NCBI RefSeq assembly: GCF_001650635.1
Contig: NZ_LWQU01000138.1
Span: 1 to 38,086 of the forward strand
Source: Magnetospirillum moscoviense
GTDB lineage: Bacteria; Pseudomonadota; Alphaproteobacteria; Rhodospirillales; Magnetospirillaceae
DNA length: 38,086 nt
Reading direction: 5' to 3'
Shown: positions 6,601 through 17,324 of the stretch, piece by piece
How the letters are laid out: each line of letters opens with the position of its first letter
How positions within the stretch are numbered: the first letter of the stretch is position 1
The notes under the pieces: generated by a model
What the model was told of the DNA's origin: nothing
Database searches by the model: none
What the model saw: only the letters and a program-made list of their open reading frames with translations
Position numbers and translations under genes: made by a program

Positions 6601-8594
6601 GATGGCGGAAGGGAGTGGGAGTCGAACCCACCAACAGCCGGCGACCGACCGTTTCCGGATTTGAAGTCCGTCCGCCCCACCAGGGACGATTCCCTTCCAT
6701 CAAACGTTCCGAACAGCGTCAGACGGTCCGTGCGCACCTTGCGCTGGTCGTCCCTGCGGATGGTCAGTCCGACGCGATCGAAGTACTCGAGTATTTGTAT
6801 GGCAACCTTACGCCCATTGTCGAGCCGGTCACGGAACTCGGCCGCGATTATCCAGCCATCCTTGGCGGCCTGTCCACATTCGGCGACGATCTGGGCCATT
6901 TCGGCCACGACCGGACGCAGGAAATAATGATCCTGGGCGATCAACACCACCTTGCCCATGCGGGCCAGCCGCTTCATCAGCGCCCGCATCTCGGCTTCCG
7001 GGGTCCCCAGTGCCTGGGCCAGATCGCGCACCCTGGGCGGACGAAAGCGATTGCCATCCGACAACAGGGGAAGCGCCTCTTCCCACAACAGCTCGTCGGC
7101 GGACGACAGGCGCACCTGATGGGTGGGCAGGCGCAGCCACGGCCCGTCCTGAGCCACGGCGCCGTCGGCCACCGCCGCCTCGACCAGGCATGCGACCAGA
7201 TCGACCGGCAGCTTGGGACCGAGCGCCGAACGCAGCCTTGGCATCTGCAGTCCCGGCTGGTCGGCATTGGCTTCATGATAGGCGCCAAGAACGCCCAGCA
7301 GACGCTGATTGAATTCGGCCCAGGACTGGCTTGAGAAGCCAAAGCGGCCGACGCTCACCAGGCCGGGAACCGACAGATCGGGCCGGTTCCATTGCATGCG
7401 GTATCGCTCGAGATCCACCCAACCGGGATCTTGCGCCAGCAAGGCGGCCAAACCGTTTCTGGGATCGCAATCGGCCAGAAGGCGCAGCTCGGCCAGGCGG
7501 GCCGGGGTGCGGCGCCCTCGCGCGGGGGGAAACAGGTCGATGACCCGGCCGCCGCCGATGGTGCGTCTGGCCGACTGATCGCGCAGGATGAAGCGGTCGC
7601 CGGCCAGGGCGCCGATGGGGCGTTCCAGCACCAGCTGCACCAGGCCCGATGCGCCGGGAGCCAGGCTGTCGGCCTCCAGCAAAGCGACGCGGGCGGGCAC
7701 ATGGGCGGCGCCCAGATGCAGATGCACCGGCGTCCAGTGGGCCAAGCCGCGAGGCTCGCCCGGCAGCAGGCGGAAGGTCGCGTCCATCCGGCTGACCGGA
7801 AGATGCAGGGCGGGATCAAGCACCCATTCGCCGCGCAGAATGTCGTCCTTGGACAATTGCGGCGCCGCCAGATTCAAGGCCAGACGCTGCCCGACCTCAC
7901 CGCTTTCGGCCTTGCGGTTCTGGGCATGCAGCGAGCGGATGCGGACCTCGCGCCCCGATGGCGACAGCAGCAACCGGTCACCGACCGCCACCCGCCCGGA
8001 AAAGGCGGTCCCGGTCACCACCACGCCGGCGCCCGACAGGGTGAACGAACGGTCCACGGCCAGACGAAACCGCCCACTCACCTCGCGCCCGATCGCGGCG
8101 GCAGCCTGCGACAGGTGGTCGGCGACACGATCCACGCCGATCCCGGTTCGGCTGGAGACGGCGAGGATGGGGATGTCGGCCAAAGAGGTGCCGTCCAGCA
8201 GCGCCCGCACTTCGGCCTCGACGGCGGCCAGGCGGGGCGGGTCGGCCAGATCGGCCTTGGTGATCGCCACCAGACCGCGCGACAGCCCAAGCAGGTCGAG
8301 GATGTGAAGGTGTTCCACCGTTTGCGGCATCGCACCGTCATCGGCGGCCACCACCAGCAGGGCGAAATCCAGCCCCGAGACGCCGGCCAGCATATTGTGG
8401 ATGAAGCGCTCGTGGCCCGGAACATCGACGAAGCCCATCACGCTGCCGTCGGGCATGGGCAAATAGGCGAAACCGAGATCGATAGTGATACCGCGCGCCT
8501 TTTCCTCGGCCAGCCGGTCGGCATCCACGCCGGTCAACGCCCGCACCAGCGCGGTCTTGCCGTGGTCGATATGGCCGGCGGTGCAGACGATCAT
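6597..8594 (-). CDS. selB: selenocysteine-specific elongation factor SelB, frame extended through selC
   Basis: This 665-aa GTPase delivers Sec-tRNA to UGA codons next to a SECIS hairpin. Visible are G1 GHIDHGKT (7-14), G3 DVPGHE (57-62), ITKADL for base recognition, then EF-Tu-like beta-barrels. Winged-helix repeats at the C-terminus bind SECIS; the last reads [21 protein letters not shown]. Homology should end near TLFGTF. The frame then stays open and its last 33 residues (633-665) are exactly the selC tRNA-Sec sequence, ending in a TGA that overlaps the next ATG. The start (8592-8594) overlaps the selA stop as ATGA. The tail may be a neutral read-through; RNase P/E processing of the tRNA would remove the stop codon from the message. 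Confidence 0.95.
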   Translation of the reverse strand: MIVCTAGHIDHGKTALVRALTGVDADRLAEEKARGITIDLGFAYLPMPDGSVMGFVDVPGHERFIHNMLAGVSGLDFALLVVAADDGAMPQTVEHLHILDLLGLSRGLVAITKADLADPPRLAAVEAEVRALLDGTSLADIPILAVSSRTGIGVDRVADHLSQAAAAIGREVSGRFRLAVDRSFTLSGAGVVVTGTAFSGRVAVGDRLLLSPSGREVRIRSLHAQNRKAESGEVGQRLALNLAAPQLSKDDILRGEWVLDPALHLPVSRMDATFRLLPGEPRGLAHWTPVHLHLGAAHVPARVALLEADSLAPGASGLVQLVLERPIGALAGDRFILRDQSARRTIGGGRVIDLFPPARGRRTPARLAELRLLADCDPRNGLAALLAQDPGWVDLERYRMQWNRPDLSVPGLVSVGRFGFSSQSWAEFNQRLLGVLGAYHEANADQPGLQMPRLRSALGPKLPVDLVACLVEAAVADGAVAQDGPWLRLPTHQVRLSSADELLWEEALPLLSDGNRFRPPRVRDLAQALGTPEAEMRALMKRLARMGKVVLIAQDHYFLRPVVAEMAQIVAECGQAAKDGWIIAAEFRDRLDNGRKVAIQILEYFDRVGLTIRRDDQRKVRTDRLTLFGTFDGRESSLVGRTDFKSGNGRSPAVGGFDSHSLPPS
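6603..6698 (-). tRNA. selC: tRNA-Sec (anticodon UCA)
   Basis: Read on the minus strand, this is a 96-nt gene including an encoded CCA (6603-6605). The acceptor arm has 8 bp (GGAAGGGA at 6698-6691 with UCCCUUCC at 6614-6607) and the discriminator is G. The T arm is a 5-bp stem GTGGG/CCCAC around TTCGACT. The anticodon loop is CUUCAAA with anticodon UCA at 6664-6662, and the variable arm is long and GC-rich. The 8+5 bp stem and UCA anticodon are diagnostic of bacterial tRNA-Sec. The whole gene lies inside the 3' end of the selB reading frame. Confidence 0.97.
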
Positions 8595-9949
8595 GCCAGC
8601 TGCGCCAGAAGGGCCGTCTCGTCCTCGAGACAGCGCAAATCAAGCCACAGGGCGCCGTCGGCGACGCGGCCGATCACCGGGACCGGATGCTCGCGCCACT
8701 CGGCCGCCATTTGCTCCAGCCAGCGCCCTTCCGAGCGGATCGGGGTCACGGGCCGCATCACCAATGCCCAGCTGGGCAACAGATCGACCGGCAGGGCACC
8801 GCTGCCGATCTGGCTGTGGCAGGCTTCCAGGGTGACCCGGGCCTTGCCGTCCATCGCCGCCTGGACAGCGGGCAGCAGCCGTTCGCCCAGGGCCTTGATA
8901 TCGTCGGCCTTGCGGGTCAGCAGCCGAAGCGTCGGCAGCCGCTCGGCCAGTCGGTCGGGATCGGCGTAAAGCTTCAACACCGCCTCCAGCGCTGCCAGCC
9001 GGATCTTGTCCATGCGCAGCGCCCGCTTCAGCGGGTTCTTCTTGATCCGCGCGATCAGATCCTTGCGGCCGACGATGATACCGGCCTGGGGACCGCCCAG
9101 CAGCTTGTCGCCGGAAAAGCTGACCAGATCGGCGCCCTGGGCCAGGGTCTCGCGCGGGGTCGGCTCGTGCGGCAGGCCATAGCGCTCTAGATCGATCAAC
9201 GAACCGGCGCCCAGATCGACCAGGAACGGCAATCCGTGATCGTGCGCCAGCTTGGCCAATTCCGCCTCGGCCGGCTGGGCGGTGAAGCCGATTACCGCGT
9301 AATTGCTGGTGTGCACCTTCATCAGGGCGGCGGTCTTGGGGCCGATGGCGGCTTCGAAGTCGCGCAGGTGGGTGCGGTTGGTGGTGCCGACCTCGCGCAG
9401 GCGGGCCTGGGCCCGGCTCATTACCTCGGGGATACGGAAGGCGCCGCCGATTTCCACCAACTCGCCGCGGCTGACCACCACTTCGGCCTTGGCCGCCAGG
9501 GCGTGCAGCATCAACAGCACGGCACCGGCATTGTTGTTGACCACGGTGGCCGCCTCGGCGCCGGTCAGGCGGCACAGCCAATTCTCGACCAGATCATCGC
9601 GGTCGCCGCGCTTGGCCCGGCCGAGGTCGAATTCCAGCGGAATGGCCCCGGTCATGGCGGCGGTGGCGGCCTCGACCGCTTCCATGGGCAACGGCGCCCG
9701 GCCCAGATTGGTGTGCAAGACGGTGCCGGTCAAGTTGAAGACCGGCCGCACCCGCGGGCGGTGGCGGTAATCCAGGATGGCGGCAGCCGACACCACCACC
9801 TGCCCGACATCGGCGGTGTGGCCGGCCTGACGCAAGGAATCGAGCGCCTCACGCACCGCCGACACGGTATCGTCGCGGCCGAAGCGGTCCAGCAGCGGTG
9901 CTGCATCCGGCGCGGACAGGACGGCGTGGACGGCGGGAAGCGGACTCAC
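8591..9949 (-). CDS. selA: L-seryl-tRNA(Sec) selenium transferase
   Basis: The 452-aa PLP enzyme converts Ser-tRNA-Sec to Sec-tRNA-Sec with selenophosphate. The PLP lysine is in [14 protein letters not shown] (K282), and [16 protein letters not shown] (72-88) is the conserved N-terminal core. Length agrees with E. coli SelA (463). The start is GTG at 9947-9949, overlapping the fdhE stop as GTGA. The longer frame upstream of it is fdhE read out of frame. The stop overlaps the selB start (ATGA). Placement inside the formate dehydrogenase operon ties Sec synthesis to production of its main client. Confidence 0.96.
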   Translation of the reverse strand: MSPLPAVHAVLSAPDAAPLLDRFGRDDTVSAVREALDSLRQAGHTADVGQVVVSAAAILDYRHRPRVRPVFNLTGTVLHTNLGRAPLPMEAVEAATAAMTGAIPLEFDLGRAKRGDRDDLVENWLCRLTGAEAATVVNNNAGAVLLMLHALAAKAEVVVSRGELVEIGGAFRIPEVMSRAQARLREVGTTNRTHLRDFEAAIGPKTAALMKVHTSNYAVIGFTAQPAEAELAKLAHDHGLPFLVDLGAGSLIDLERYGLPHEPTPRETLAQGADLVSFSGDKLLGGPQAGIIVGRKDLIARIKKNPLKRALRMDKIRLAALEAVLKLYADPDRLAERLPTLRLLTRKADDIKALGERLLPAVQAAMDGKARVTLEACHSQIGSGALPVDLLPSWALVMRPVTPIRSEGRWLEQMAAEWREHPVPVIGRVADGALWLDLRCLEDETALLAQLA

Positions 9950-10866
9950 CCGCCCCCCGCCTGCAGGAATGGATTGGCCACAGCACGGTGCCAGTTCTCC
10001 TCGGCCAGACGCAGATCCAGCCCGACCGTCGCCAGATCGTCGGCGAAGGGCTCGGCGCCGGGCGACTTGGCCTCGTCGAACAGCTTGAGATAGGTGCGGC
10101 AATCGGAACAGGTCTCGCCGCGCACATGGCCGGCCGGCCCCTCGAAGGCCAGATAGGCGATGTCCTTGTCGGACCCGCAGGACGAACATTGCGCACGCGG
10201 ATAATGCCAATGGCAACCGCACAGGCCGCAAGCCAGATAGCGCACCCCTTCCAGCGGCTCGGCCGCCATGGTCAGGCCCGCCACCGGAGCCGAACCGCAG
10301 ACCGGGCACAGGCCGGGCGGATCGAGCGGCTGGATGGTCGCCGGATCAAGGCCGGGCAAGGCCTTGGCCCAGAACACCTGCAGCGCCGCCAAGACGAACA
10401 ATCCCCGCGCCAGATCGTCGGGCGCGGCCTGGCCGGTCAGGCAGGCGGCGGCCAGCGCATCCTGCTCGGGCGCCGGCATGGCCGCCAACTGCTCGATCAC
10501 CGATCGCGCCGCATCCGGCAAAGGCTGGGCGGCGAAGGCGTCAAGGATGGCCGCCAAGGCCAGGCGCCAATCGTTGGTCAGATACGACGCCTCACGCGGC
10601 AGCAACGGCATGCCGGCGGCGCGACGCCGCGCGATGATGGCTTCGGCGGGACACGGAACGTCGCCCAAGGCCTTGACGGCACGATGCTGGGCGGCGGCCA
10701 GATGGGACAGGAACGCCAGATACTCGCCCATCGGATGATCGTCGGCCCAGGCGGCAAGACGCCGGGACCTGCGGTCGAACATCAGCGCGGGATCGGGCAG
10801 AAGGACGACCGGGGGCGGTACGGTCGTTCCGCCCCCGGTCTGCAACGTTTCGGGACTGTCGCTCAT
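9946..10866 (-). CDS. fdhE: formate dehydrogenase accessory protein FdhE
   Basis: This 306-aa cytoplasmic maturation factor is needed for activity of respiratory formate dehydrogenases. Four CxxC pairs typical of FdhE are visible: C187/C190, C213/C216, C227/C230 and C253/C256, forming rubredoxin-like metal sites. The start overlaps the fdnI stop (ATGA) and the stop overlaps the selA GTG. No signal peptide is seen, as expected for a factor that acts before Tat export of the catalytic subunit. Confidence 0.95.
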   Translation of the reverse strand: MSDSPETLQTGGGTTVPPPVVLLPDPALMFDRRSRRLAAWADDHPMGEYLAFLSHLAAAQHRAVKALGDVPCPAEAIIARRRAAGMPLLPREASYLTNDWRLALAAILDAFAAQPLPDAARSVIEQLAAMPAPEQDALAAACLTGQAAPDDLARGLFVLAALQVFWAKALPGLDPATIQPLDPPGLCPVCGSAPVAGLTMAAEPLEGVRYLACGLCGCHWHYPRAQCSSCGSDKDIAYLAFEGPAGHVRGETCSDCRTYLKLFDEAKSPGAEPFADDLATVGLDLRLAEENWHRAVANPFLQAGGG

Positions 10867-11516
10867 TTACGTCCGCCGACCTCCTCACGCAAGAATCGGC
10901 GATGATGCTTCCACAGCCAGCCGCCGGTCACCGGCCCGCGCGTCATGGCGCGGACCGAACCGGCGTTCCAGATGGCGGCATAGATGTGGATGATCATGGT
11001 GATGATCATCGCCGCCGCCATCACGGCATGCACCAGTCCGGCGAAGCGCTGCAGCCCGATGGGGAAGGCATCGCCGAAATAATGCTGCCACAGGACCAGG
11101 CCCGACAGGAAGAGGGTCACCACCGACCAGAACATGACGTAGAAGACCAGCTTCTGCGCTGCGTTGAACCGGCCGGCCTCGGGGACCTTGTCTTCCCGGT
11201 GGTTGATGACGTCGCCGACATGGCTCATCCATTCGCTGTCTTCCTTGGTCCAGATGTTCTGGCGGAAGAAACGGATGCCCATGAAGGTAAAGGAAATGGC
11301 CAGCACCACCCCGATCCACGGATGGATCGCCCGGGCCGCCTGGCCGCCGCCGAACAGGGCGGTCAGCCAGAAGAAGACCGGATGGAAGAAGGCCAGACCC
11401 GACAGCATCAGCAACAGAGCGCAGACCACCACCAGCCAATGATTGGCCCGCTCGCTGGGATTGTAGCGGGTGTAGGTGTCGCGGACGACCGCGACCTTTT
11501 CGGTGCTCGTCGTCAT
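10863..11516 (-). CDS. fdnI: formate dehydrogenase-N gamma subunit (cytochrome b556)
   Basis: The 217-aa membrane protein has four predicted hydrophobic helices (about residues 24-45, 60-80, 120-142, 155-178). Histidines suited to two b hemes include the one in [15 protein letters not shown] and those in the third and fourth helices ([29 protein letters not shown]). It takes electrons from the beta subunit and reduces quinone in the inner membrane. Both ends overlap neighbours by 4 bp (ATGA). Length matches E. coli FdnI (217 aa). Confidence 0.94.
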   Translation of the reverse strand: MTTSTEKVAVVRDTYTRYNPSERANHWLVVVCALLLMLSGLAFFHPVFFWLTALFGGGQAARAIHPWIGVVLAISFTFMGIRFFRQNIWTKEDSEWMSHVGDVINHREDKVPEAGRFNAAQKLVFYVMFWSVVTLFLSGLVLWQHYFGDAFPIGLQRFAGLVHAVMAAAMIITMIIHIYAAIWNAGSVRAMTRGPVTGGWLWKHHRRFLREEVGGRK

Positions 11517-12412
11517 GCCGCGTCCCTCCCTTTGAGCTTGCGGGCGTTCTCTTCATCCGCCTCGGTGACCTCGTTCGGGCCCTTGGTGACGAAGTGGAAC
11601 AGACCAGCCAGCAACGCCATGCCCATGCCGATCATCGACAAAGGCTTCAACGCCCCCTTCCACAGCGCCACCATCGGGCTGATTTCGGGGTTGTTGGGCA
11701 GGCCGGAATACAGTTCCGGCCGGTCGGCGTGGTGCAGGACATACATGACGTGGGTGCCGCCCACGCCCTGCGGGTCATAAAGACCGGCCTTGTCGTAGCC
11801 ACGCGATTGCAGGTCCTTGATGCGGCCCTGGGCGTGATCGACCATGCTTTCCTTCGACCCGAACACGATGGCTCCGGTCGGACAGGCCTTGGCGCAGGCC
11901 GGGCTCTGGCCGACGGCCACCCGGTCCGAGCAAAGGGTGCACTTATAGGCGCGGTTGTCGGCCTTCGAGATGCGGGGCACGTTGAAGGGACAGCCCTTCA
12001 CGCAATAGCCGCAGCCGATGCAGTTTTCCTGCACGAAGTCGACGATGCCGTTGGCGTACTGCACGATGGCGCCGGGCGACGGGCAGGCCTTGAGGCAGCC
12101 CGGGTCCGTACAATGCATGCAGCCATCCTTGCGGATCAGCCACTCCAAGCGGCCCGCTTCCTCGTGTTCGGTATAACGCATCACCGTCCACGCGGCCGGG
12201 CCCAGGTTTTCGGGGTTGTCGTAGATGCCGGAATTGACGCCCACATCGGGCCGCAAGTCGTTCCAGGCCATACAGGCCGATTGGCACGCCTTGCAGCCGA
12301 TGCATTTCGAGACGTCGATCAGCTTGGCGACTTCCAGGTCCTTGCGGACCGAAGGAGGTACAGCCGTGCTGGCCGAGCGGTTGCGGACATCCAGGGATTG
12401 CAAACTAGCCAT
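11513..12412 (-). CDS. fdnH: formate dehydrogenase-N beta subunit (4Fe-4S)
   Basis: The 299-aa electron-transfer subunit has four 4Fe-4S clusters: C37/40/43/47, C98/101/106/110, C131/134/137/141 and C158/161/173/177. A single C-terminal membrane helix (about 257-277) anchors it as in E. coli FdnH. It passes electrons from the molybdenum subunit to the cytochrome b subunit. It starts 13 bp after the fdnG stop, with a GGGAGGGA ribosome-binding site in the gap. Its stop overlaps the fdnI start. Confidence 0.95.
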   Translation of the reverse strand: MASLQSLDVRNRSASTAVPPSVRKDLEVAKLIDVSKCIGCKACQSACMAWNDLRPDVGVNSGIYDNPENLGPAAWTVMRYTEHEEAGRLEWLIRKDGCMHCTDPGCLKACPSPGAIVQYANGIVDFVQENCIGCGYCVKGCPFNVPRISKADNRAYKCTLCSDRVAVGQSPACAKACPTGAIVFGSKESMVDHAQGRIKDLQSRGYDKAGLYDPQGVGGTHVMYVLHHADRPELYSGLPNNPEISPMVALWKGALKPLSMIGMGMALLAGLFHFVTKGPNEVTEADEENARKLKGRDAA

Positions 12413-12425
12413 TGTCAGTCCCTCC

Positions 12426-15400
12426 CTACGCCGCCGGGCCGATACGCTTGATGTTCACCAGGAACGCCTTGTATTCGGGCGTCTCGGTGTTGGCATCGCC
12501 GACGTATGGAGTGAGTTGGTTGGCGCCGAATCCCTTCTTTGTGGCTCCGATGAAGCCCCAATGGATGGGAATGCCGACGATATGGACAGGCTTGCCATCG
12601 CAAACCAGCGGCCTGATGCGCTTGGTGACCACCGCCTTGGCCTTGATGCGGCCCCGGTTCGACGACACTTCGACCATGTCGCCGGACGCGATGCCCTTAT
12701 CCTTGGCCAATTGCTCGCCGATCTCGACGAACAGTTCCGGCTGCAGGACGGCATTCATCTTGGCATGCTTGGTCCAATAGTGGAAATGCTCGACCAGACG
12801 GTAGGTGGTGGCGACGTAGGGGAAGTCCTCGGACTTGCCGAACACTTCCAGGTCGCCCTTGAACACCCGGGCCACCGGGTTCGATTGAACCTTGGTGTGG
12901 AACGGGTTGGCCACCGGGCTTTCGAACGGTTCGTAATGCTCGGGGAACGGGCCTTCCCGCATCATGCCCCTGGTGAACAGCCGCCCCACCCCTTCCGGGT
13001 TCATGATGAAGGGACCGGTCGCCTTTTGGGTCGGGTCGATCAGCGGCCCGAAATCGGGCACGTCGATGCCCGCCCAGCGGCTGCCGTTCCACTCGATCAC
13101 CTTCTTCTTGGCATTCCATGCCTTGCCCGACGGATCGGCCGAGGCGCGGTTGTACAAGATGCGCCGGTTGGCCGGCCAGGCATAACCCCAATTGGGATGG
13201 ATGCCCTTGCCCGACGGATCGGACGGGTCGCGCCGGGCGGTCATGTTGCCCTTTTCGGTGTAGCACCCCGAATAGATCCAGTTGGCGCAAGACGTGGTTC
13301 CGTCGTCCTTCAACTGGGCGAAGATGTCCATCAGCTCGCCGGCCTTCTTGATCGGCGGCTTGGTGGCATCAGCCGGATCAGGCAGATCCGCCAAAGCCCG
13401 GCCGTTGATCTCGCGTAAGAGCTCGTCGGCGGTCGGCTTGGCCGGATTACGGTAGCTCCAGTCCACATTCATGATGGGGTCCGGGAACTTGCCGCCTTCC
13501 TTGGCGTACAACGCTTTCAGCCGCAGGAACAGGTCCGCCATGATCTGGATGTCGGTCCTGGCCTGGCCCGGGGGCTCCGCCGCCTTCCAGTGCCACTGGA
13601 TGACGCGGCCCGAGTTGGTGAAGGTGCCTTCCTCTTCCGCGAAGCAATTGGTCGGCAGCAGAAATACCTCGGTGGCGATCTTCGCGGGATCGGCGTCGTT
13701 CATCTCGCCGTGATTTTCGAAGAAATGGGCCGTTTCGGTATGAAGCGGGTCCATCACCACCAGATATTTCAGCTTGGACAGGCCGGCGATCAGCTTCTTG
13801 CGGTTGGGTACGCTCATCAGCGGATTGAAGCCCTGGCAGATGAAACCGTTCATCTTGCCCTGGAACATCAGCTCGAATTGCCGCAGCGTGTCGAGGTTGA
13901 CGTCCACCTTGGGCAACCAGTCAAAGCCGAACTGGTTTTCCGCCGTGGCGTTCTTGCCGTACATCGCCTTCAGGAACGAGACGAAGAACTTGCGATAATT
14001 CTGCAAGAACGACATCTGATCGGGCCGAATCGGCTTGAAAGCCCGGGTTTTCAGATATTCCTCGAGCGTGGTCTCCTTGCTGTTGGGCATGGCCAGATAG
14101 CCCGGCACCGAGTTCGAGAACAGACCGAAATCGGTGATACCCTGCACGTTCGAGTGACCGCGTAGCGCGTTGATGCCGCCACCCGGAACACCCATATTGC
14201 CCAGCAGCAGCTGGATGATGGCGATGTTGCGGATGTTCTGCGAGCCCTTGGAATGCTGGGTCCAGCCCAAGGCGTACAGGCTGGTCAGGGTCTTGGCGCC
14301 GGTGGCGGTGGTGGCGATCAGCTCGCACACCTTCAAGAACAGGTCCTTGGGCGTGCCGCAGGTCTTCTCGACCATCTCGGCCGTATAGCGGGAATAATGC
14401 ACCTTCAGCAGGTTGAACACGCAGCGCGGGTTCTCCAGCGTCGGGTCCAGCTTGGCCTGCCCGGCCTCGTCATATTCGTAATCCCAGCTCGAACGGTCGT
14501 AATCGCGCTTCTCGGCGTTGTAACCGCTGAACAGGCCGTCCTCGAAACCGAACCCCTCCTTCACGATGAAGGCGGCGTTGGTATAGGCCAGGACGTAATC
14601 CTTGAAGATCTTCTCGTTGGACAGGAGGTAATGGATGATACCGCCCAGGAAGGCGATATCGGAACCCGGACGCAACGGCGCGTACAGGTCGGAAACCGCG
14701 GCCGTGCGCGTGAAGCGCGGATCGACCACGATCAACTTGGCGCCGTTGCCCGACTTGGCCTCGGTCACCCACTTGAAGCCGCAGGTATGCGCTTCGGCGG
14801 CGTTACCGCCCATCACCAGCACGACATCAGCGTTCTTGATGTCGTTCCACCCGTTGGTCATCGCACCACGCCCAAAACTTGGAGCCAGACTGGCCACCGT
14901 GGGGGCGTGTCAAATACGGGCCTGATTATCGAGCGCAATAATTCCGAGCGAGCGGACCGCCTTGTAGGTCAGCCAGCCGGTTTCGTTGGTGGTGGCGCAA
15001 CCGGCCAGGAAGCCGGTGGTCGGCCAATGATTCAGAGTCTTGCCGTCGTCGCTGGCCTGCTTGAAGTTGGCGTCGCGGTCGTCCTTCATCAGACGAGCGA
15101 CCCGTTCCATCACGAAGTCCCAGCTGACCGGCTTGAAGCCCGCCTCGCCCGCCGCGCGGTGCATCGGCTGCTTGACCCGGGTCTCCGAGCGGATGAAGTC
15201 CAGAAGCGCCGCACCCTTGGGGCACAGCGAGCCACGGTTGACCGGATGGTCGGGGTCGCCCTCGACATGCACGATCTCGGCCTTGGTGTTCTTCGAACCG
15301 TCGCCGGTGGTGTGGATGATGACACCGCAGCTGACCGAGCAATACGGACAGGTGTTGCGGGTCTCGGTGGTTCGCGCCAGCTTGTAGGGCCTGACTTCGG

Positions 15401-15500
15401 CCGCTACCGCCTCCAGGGATCCAAACCCCAGGGCGCTGGCGGTTGTTCCGGCAACGGCGGTCCCGCCTAGCCGGAAAAACTCGCGTCTGTTGATGGTCAC
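12426..15500 (-). CDS. fdnG: formate dehydrogenase-N alpha subunit, selenoprotein (in-frame TGA = Sec197)
   Basis: This is the catalytic molybdopterin subunit that oxidises formate to CO2 in the periplasm. It is about 1024 aa, close to E. coli FdnG (1015). The Tat signal is RREFFRLGG at the N-terminus. The 4Fe-4S ligands are C51, C54, C58 and C93. The frame is split by TGA at 14910-14912 (residue 197, against U196 in E. coli). The flanks [24 protein letters not shown] match known Sec formate dehydrogenases, and a SECIS-like hairpin follows, so this is one intact selenoprotein rather than a broken gene. The GTG at 15498-15500 is chosen because GGGAGGA lies 6-7 nt upstream and it puts the Tat motif at the extreme N-terminus; a GTG at 15518 is also in frame. 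First gene of the operon. Confidence 0.96.
14881..14912 (-). promoter_or_regulatory. bacterial SECIS element and Sec UGA codon in fdnG
   Basis: TGA is at 14912-14910 (minus strand). Eleven nucleotides later a hairpin forms from 14898 to 14881: GGTGGCC, apical AGTCT, GGCTCC, with one mismatch and one bulge. The spacing and the GU-containing apical loop resemble the E. coli fdnG and fdhF SECIS elements that SelB binds. Pairing was done by eye. Confidence 0.8.
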
Positions 15501-15787
15501 GTCATTCCTCCCGTCCACCCGGTGACGTTGGTATCACCAGTTGGCCGTTATCATCTTATAGTCACAGGAGAAAGTGAACCGTGAAATGAAGGCAAAGCGG
15601 CAAATAAGTCATTGTTAATGTTGCATTTGCTAACACCCCGGCCGGGATCAGCCTCAGACATTGTTCGGCTGGGGCGCCAGGCAAAGCAATATCCGAGCGC
15701 CTTCATGCCGTGAAACATAGAGCGTCATTTTTATGAATGGCGGTCGAGAAGTTACTTGTGACTAATTCGCCAACATGACATCTATTC
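15501..15787. promoter_or_regulatory. divergent promoter region of the fdn/sel operon and the exported-protein cluster
   Basis: These 287 bp separate fdnG (minus) from the plus-strand cluster and are AT-richer than the surroundings. They must hold promoters for both. No clear FNR box (TTGAT-N4-ATCAA), sigma-54 site or strong -35/-10 pair is seen. A TATAAG (minus strand, about 15553-15558) could be a -10 for fdnG. TTGTGA near 15756 could be a -35 for the plus-strand cluster. Both are weak. Confidence 0.4.
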
Positions 15788-15820
15788 ATGCTATATGGGA
15801 TAGGCCAAATGGGGCGTGAC

Positions 15821-16651
15821 ATGCGGTTTCGGATTTTTGTCGCCTCCCTCGCCCTGCTGACATGCAGCACGTCCCTTTGCCGAGCGGACGAGGCCGCGCC
15901 CTGTTCCGTCGCCGCGGCCGTCGGCGAGGCGGGCCAGCGTTTCCAAGCCTTCCGGCTGATCAATAGTCGAGCGATGCTGCCGATCGCCAAGCGGATCGCG
16001 GCGGCTCAGACCGGCGACGGCCAGGATGGGCTGGCCGAGGCGCAGCGCGATCAGCGTGTGCTTCTGGCCCGCGACCTGGTCGCCAGCGCCTATTATCGTG
16101 ATGCGCTGGTGATCGAGGAATTGACGCAGCTGGCGGAAGCGCTGGCGACGGATTCTCCGACCAATGTCGGCCCAGAGGATTTTCTCCTGAACATGCTGAT
16201 GGCGATGCGGAACCATGCCGCCGGAAACTTGCCGGTTATTCCCGTGCAGACAGACCCCGCCCAGGCCGGAAGCGCTGGGTGCACCCTGGACGGTGCGCTC
16301 GCCGCCGAGGTGCTGGCCGCCAACGGCCGGGTCGAGGCGGGCATGGCCAAGGCCGATCCGGCGACCATGGGGGCCGTCCAGGCGCAGGTGAAGCAACTCA
16401 TCGACCTGGGCAACATCCGGAAGCTCCATGCCGTCAGCCTGGCCATGTACGGCCTCCATGTGTCGCGCGTCGGCGTGGCCAAGACCGACGATGACCTGAG
16501 GGCGGCGAACGGATCCTGGGAGGAGGCTGTGGCCAAGCTGGATGACCGGGGCCGATTTTTTGTGGCCTCGCTCAATATGATTCAAGACCGCATCGCCGGC
16601 CCCAGTATCGTCGAGGAATTGCTGTCAAAGACCGACGGCACGGCAAAGTAG
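15821..16651 (+). CDS. exported protein of unknown function
   Basis: The product is about 276 aa with a clear signal peptide (MRFRIFVASLALLTCSTSL, cleavage near CRADEA). The mature part is alanine-rich and helical, with two Cys (APCSVAAA and SAGCTLDG) that could form one disulfide. No known domain is recognised. In-frame ATGs also occur at 15788 and 15809; 15821 is preferred because it gives the shortest charged n-region, and GGGG precedes it by 6 nt. It is the first of four consecutive plus-strand genes whose products are all predicted to be exported, which suggests one envelope process. Nothing in the sequence names the process. Confidence 0.7.
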   Translation: MRFRIFVASLALLTCSTSLCRADEAAPCSVAAAVGEAGQRFQAFRLINSRAMLPIAKRIAAAQTGDGQDGLAEAQRDQRVLLARDLVASAYYRDALVIEELTQLAEALATDSPTNVGPEDFLLNMLMAMRNHAAGNLPVIPVQTDPAQAGSAGCTLDGALAAEVLAANGRVEAGMAKADPATMGAVQAQVKQLIDLGNIRKLHAVSLAMYGLHVSRVGVAKTDDDLRAANGSWEEAVAKLDDRGRFFVASLNMIQDRIAGPSIVEELLSKTDGTAK

Positions 16652-16693
16652 AGATTTCTCGCTGTTATCGACAGAACGTCCAGGAGGCAATCC

Positions 16694-17293
16694 ATGCGCA
16701 TAATTCTTCTTGCCGCCTCTGCTTGCGTCGTCTTCGCGGCCACCGCCTCGTCCGGGCTGGCCGCCGAAAGGCGGGCCGCCGCGAAGGAGACGGTCCACCA
16801 CAGGGCGAGTCCGGTCCAGCACGCCAGGGGGACTCACTCGGCCGCGAGGGTGCTGTCCCGTCTGAGAACGAGCGTTACGCCCACCGAAACGATCGCACTG
16901 TCCAATCGGGCCGCGTTGGCGCAGTCATTACAGGACGGCTCGGCGGTGGCCCAGCTTGCGGAGAAGAGCGTCGCGGAGGCCGAAGTCGCATCGCCCCCAG
17001 GGGTCTACGCCCTAAACCTAGAAGCCATGCCCGCGGACTCCTTTCAAAATTTGCAACTCGCCTTCGGGAACACCGATAAGTTCCAGAAGCAGAGTCAAAC
17101 CCGTATTGGCGACAACGGGCGAGCGCCGTTCACCCAAAACGTTGCCACTGAATCGGTTCCGGTTCCGGTTGCGGGGATGGACGGGGAGATTGTCCGTTTT
17201 ACCGTGAACAACATTATGGCCCAGGCCGGAAAGACTGTCCTTGGTGGTGCCAATGAGATGATGGGTTACCTGAAAGCCATGCTGGGCGGTTAA
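16694..17293 (+). CDS. small exported protein of unknown function
   Basis: The product is 199 aa with a signal peptide (MRIILLAASACVVFAATASSGLAAE). The mature N-terminal part is basic and histidine-containing (KETVHHRASPVQHARGTH). The C-terminal half is mixed and contains FQNLQLAFGNTDKFQKQSQT. No domain is recognised. A good CAGGAGG ribosome-binding site lies 7-8 nt before the ATG, and the gene starts 42 bp after the previous one. It is probably co-transcribed with its neighbours. Confidence 0.7.
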   Translation: MRIILLAASACVVFAATASSGLAAERRAAAKETVHHRASPVQHARGTHSAARVLSRLRTSVTPTETIALSNRAALAQSLQDGSAVAQLAEKSVAEAEVASPPGVYALNLEAMPADSFQNLQLAFGNTDKFQKQSQTRIGDNGRAPFTQNVATESVPVPVAGMDGEIVRFTVNNIMAQAGKTVLGGANEMMGYLKAMLGG

Positions 17294-17324
17294 CCACCCC
17301 GGGTGACCGGGACCGAGAGGGACA

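Noticed and set aside
7392-8969. 525-codon plus-strand frame
   Set aside because: Antisense to selB and selA; composition (RQGHQ-rich) is that of a GC-driven shadow.
8591-10309. SelA with a 120-residue N-terminal extension
   Set aside because: The extra region is fdhE read in another frame. The GTG at 9949 gives the expected SelA length and a GTGA overlap.
12426-15518. Formate dehydrogenase alpha subunit as two genes or a pseudogene with a nonsense mutation
   Set aside because: The TGA aligns with the Sec codon of known formate dehydrogenases, a SECIS hairpin follows, and selA, selB and selC are in the operon.
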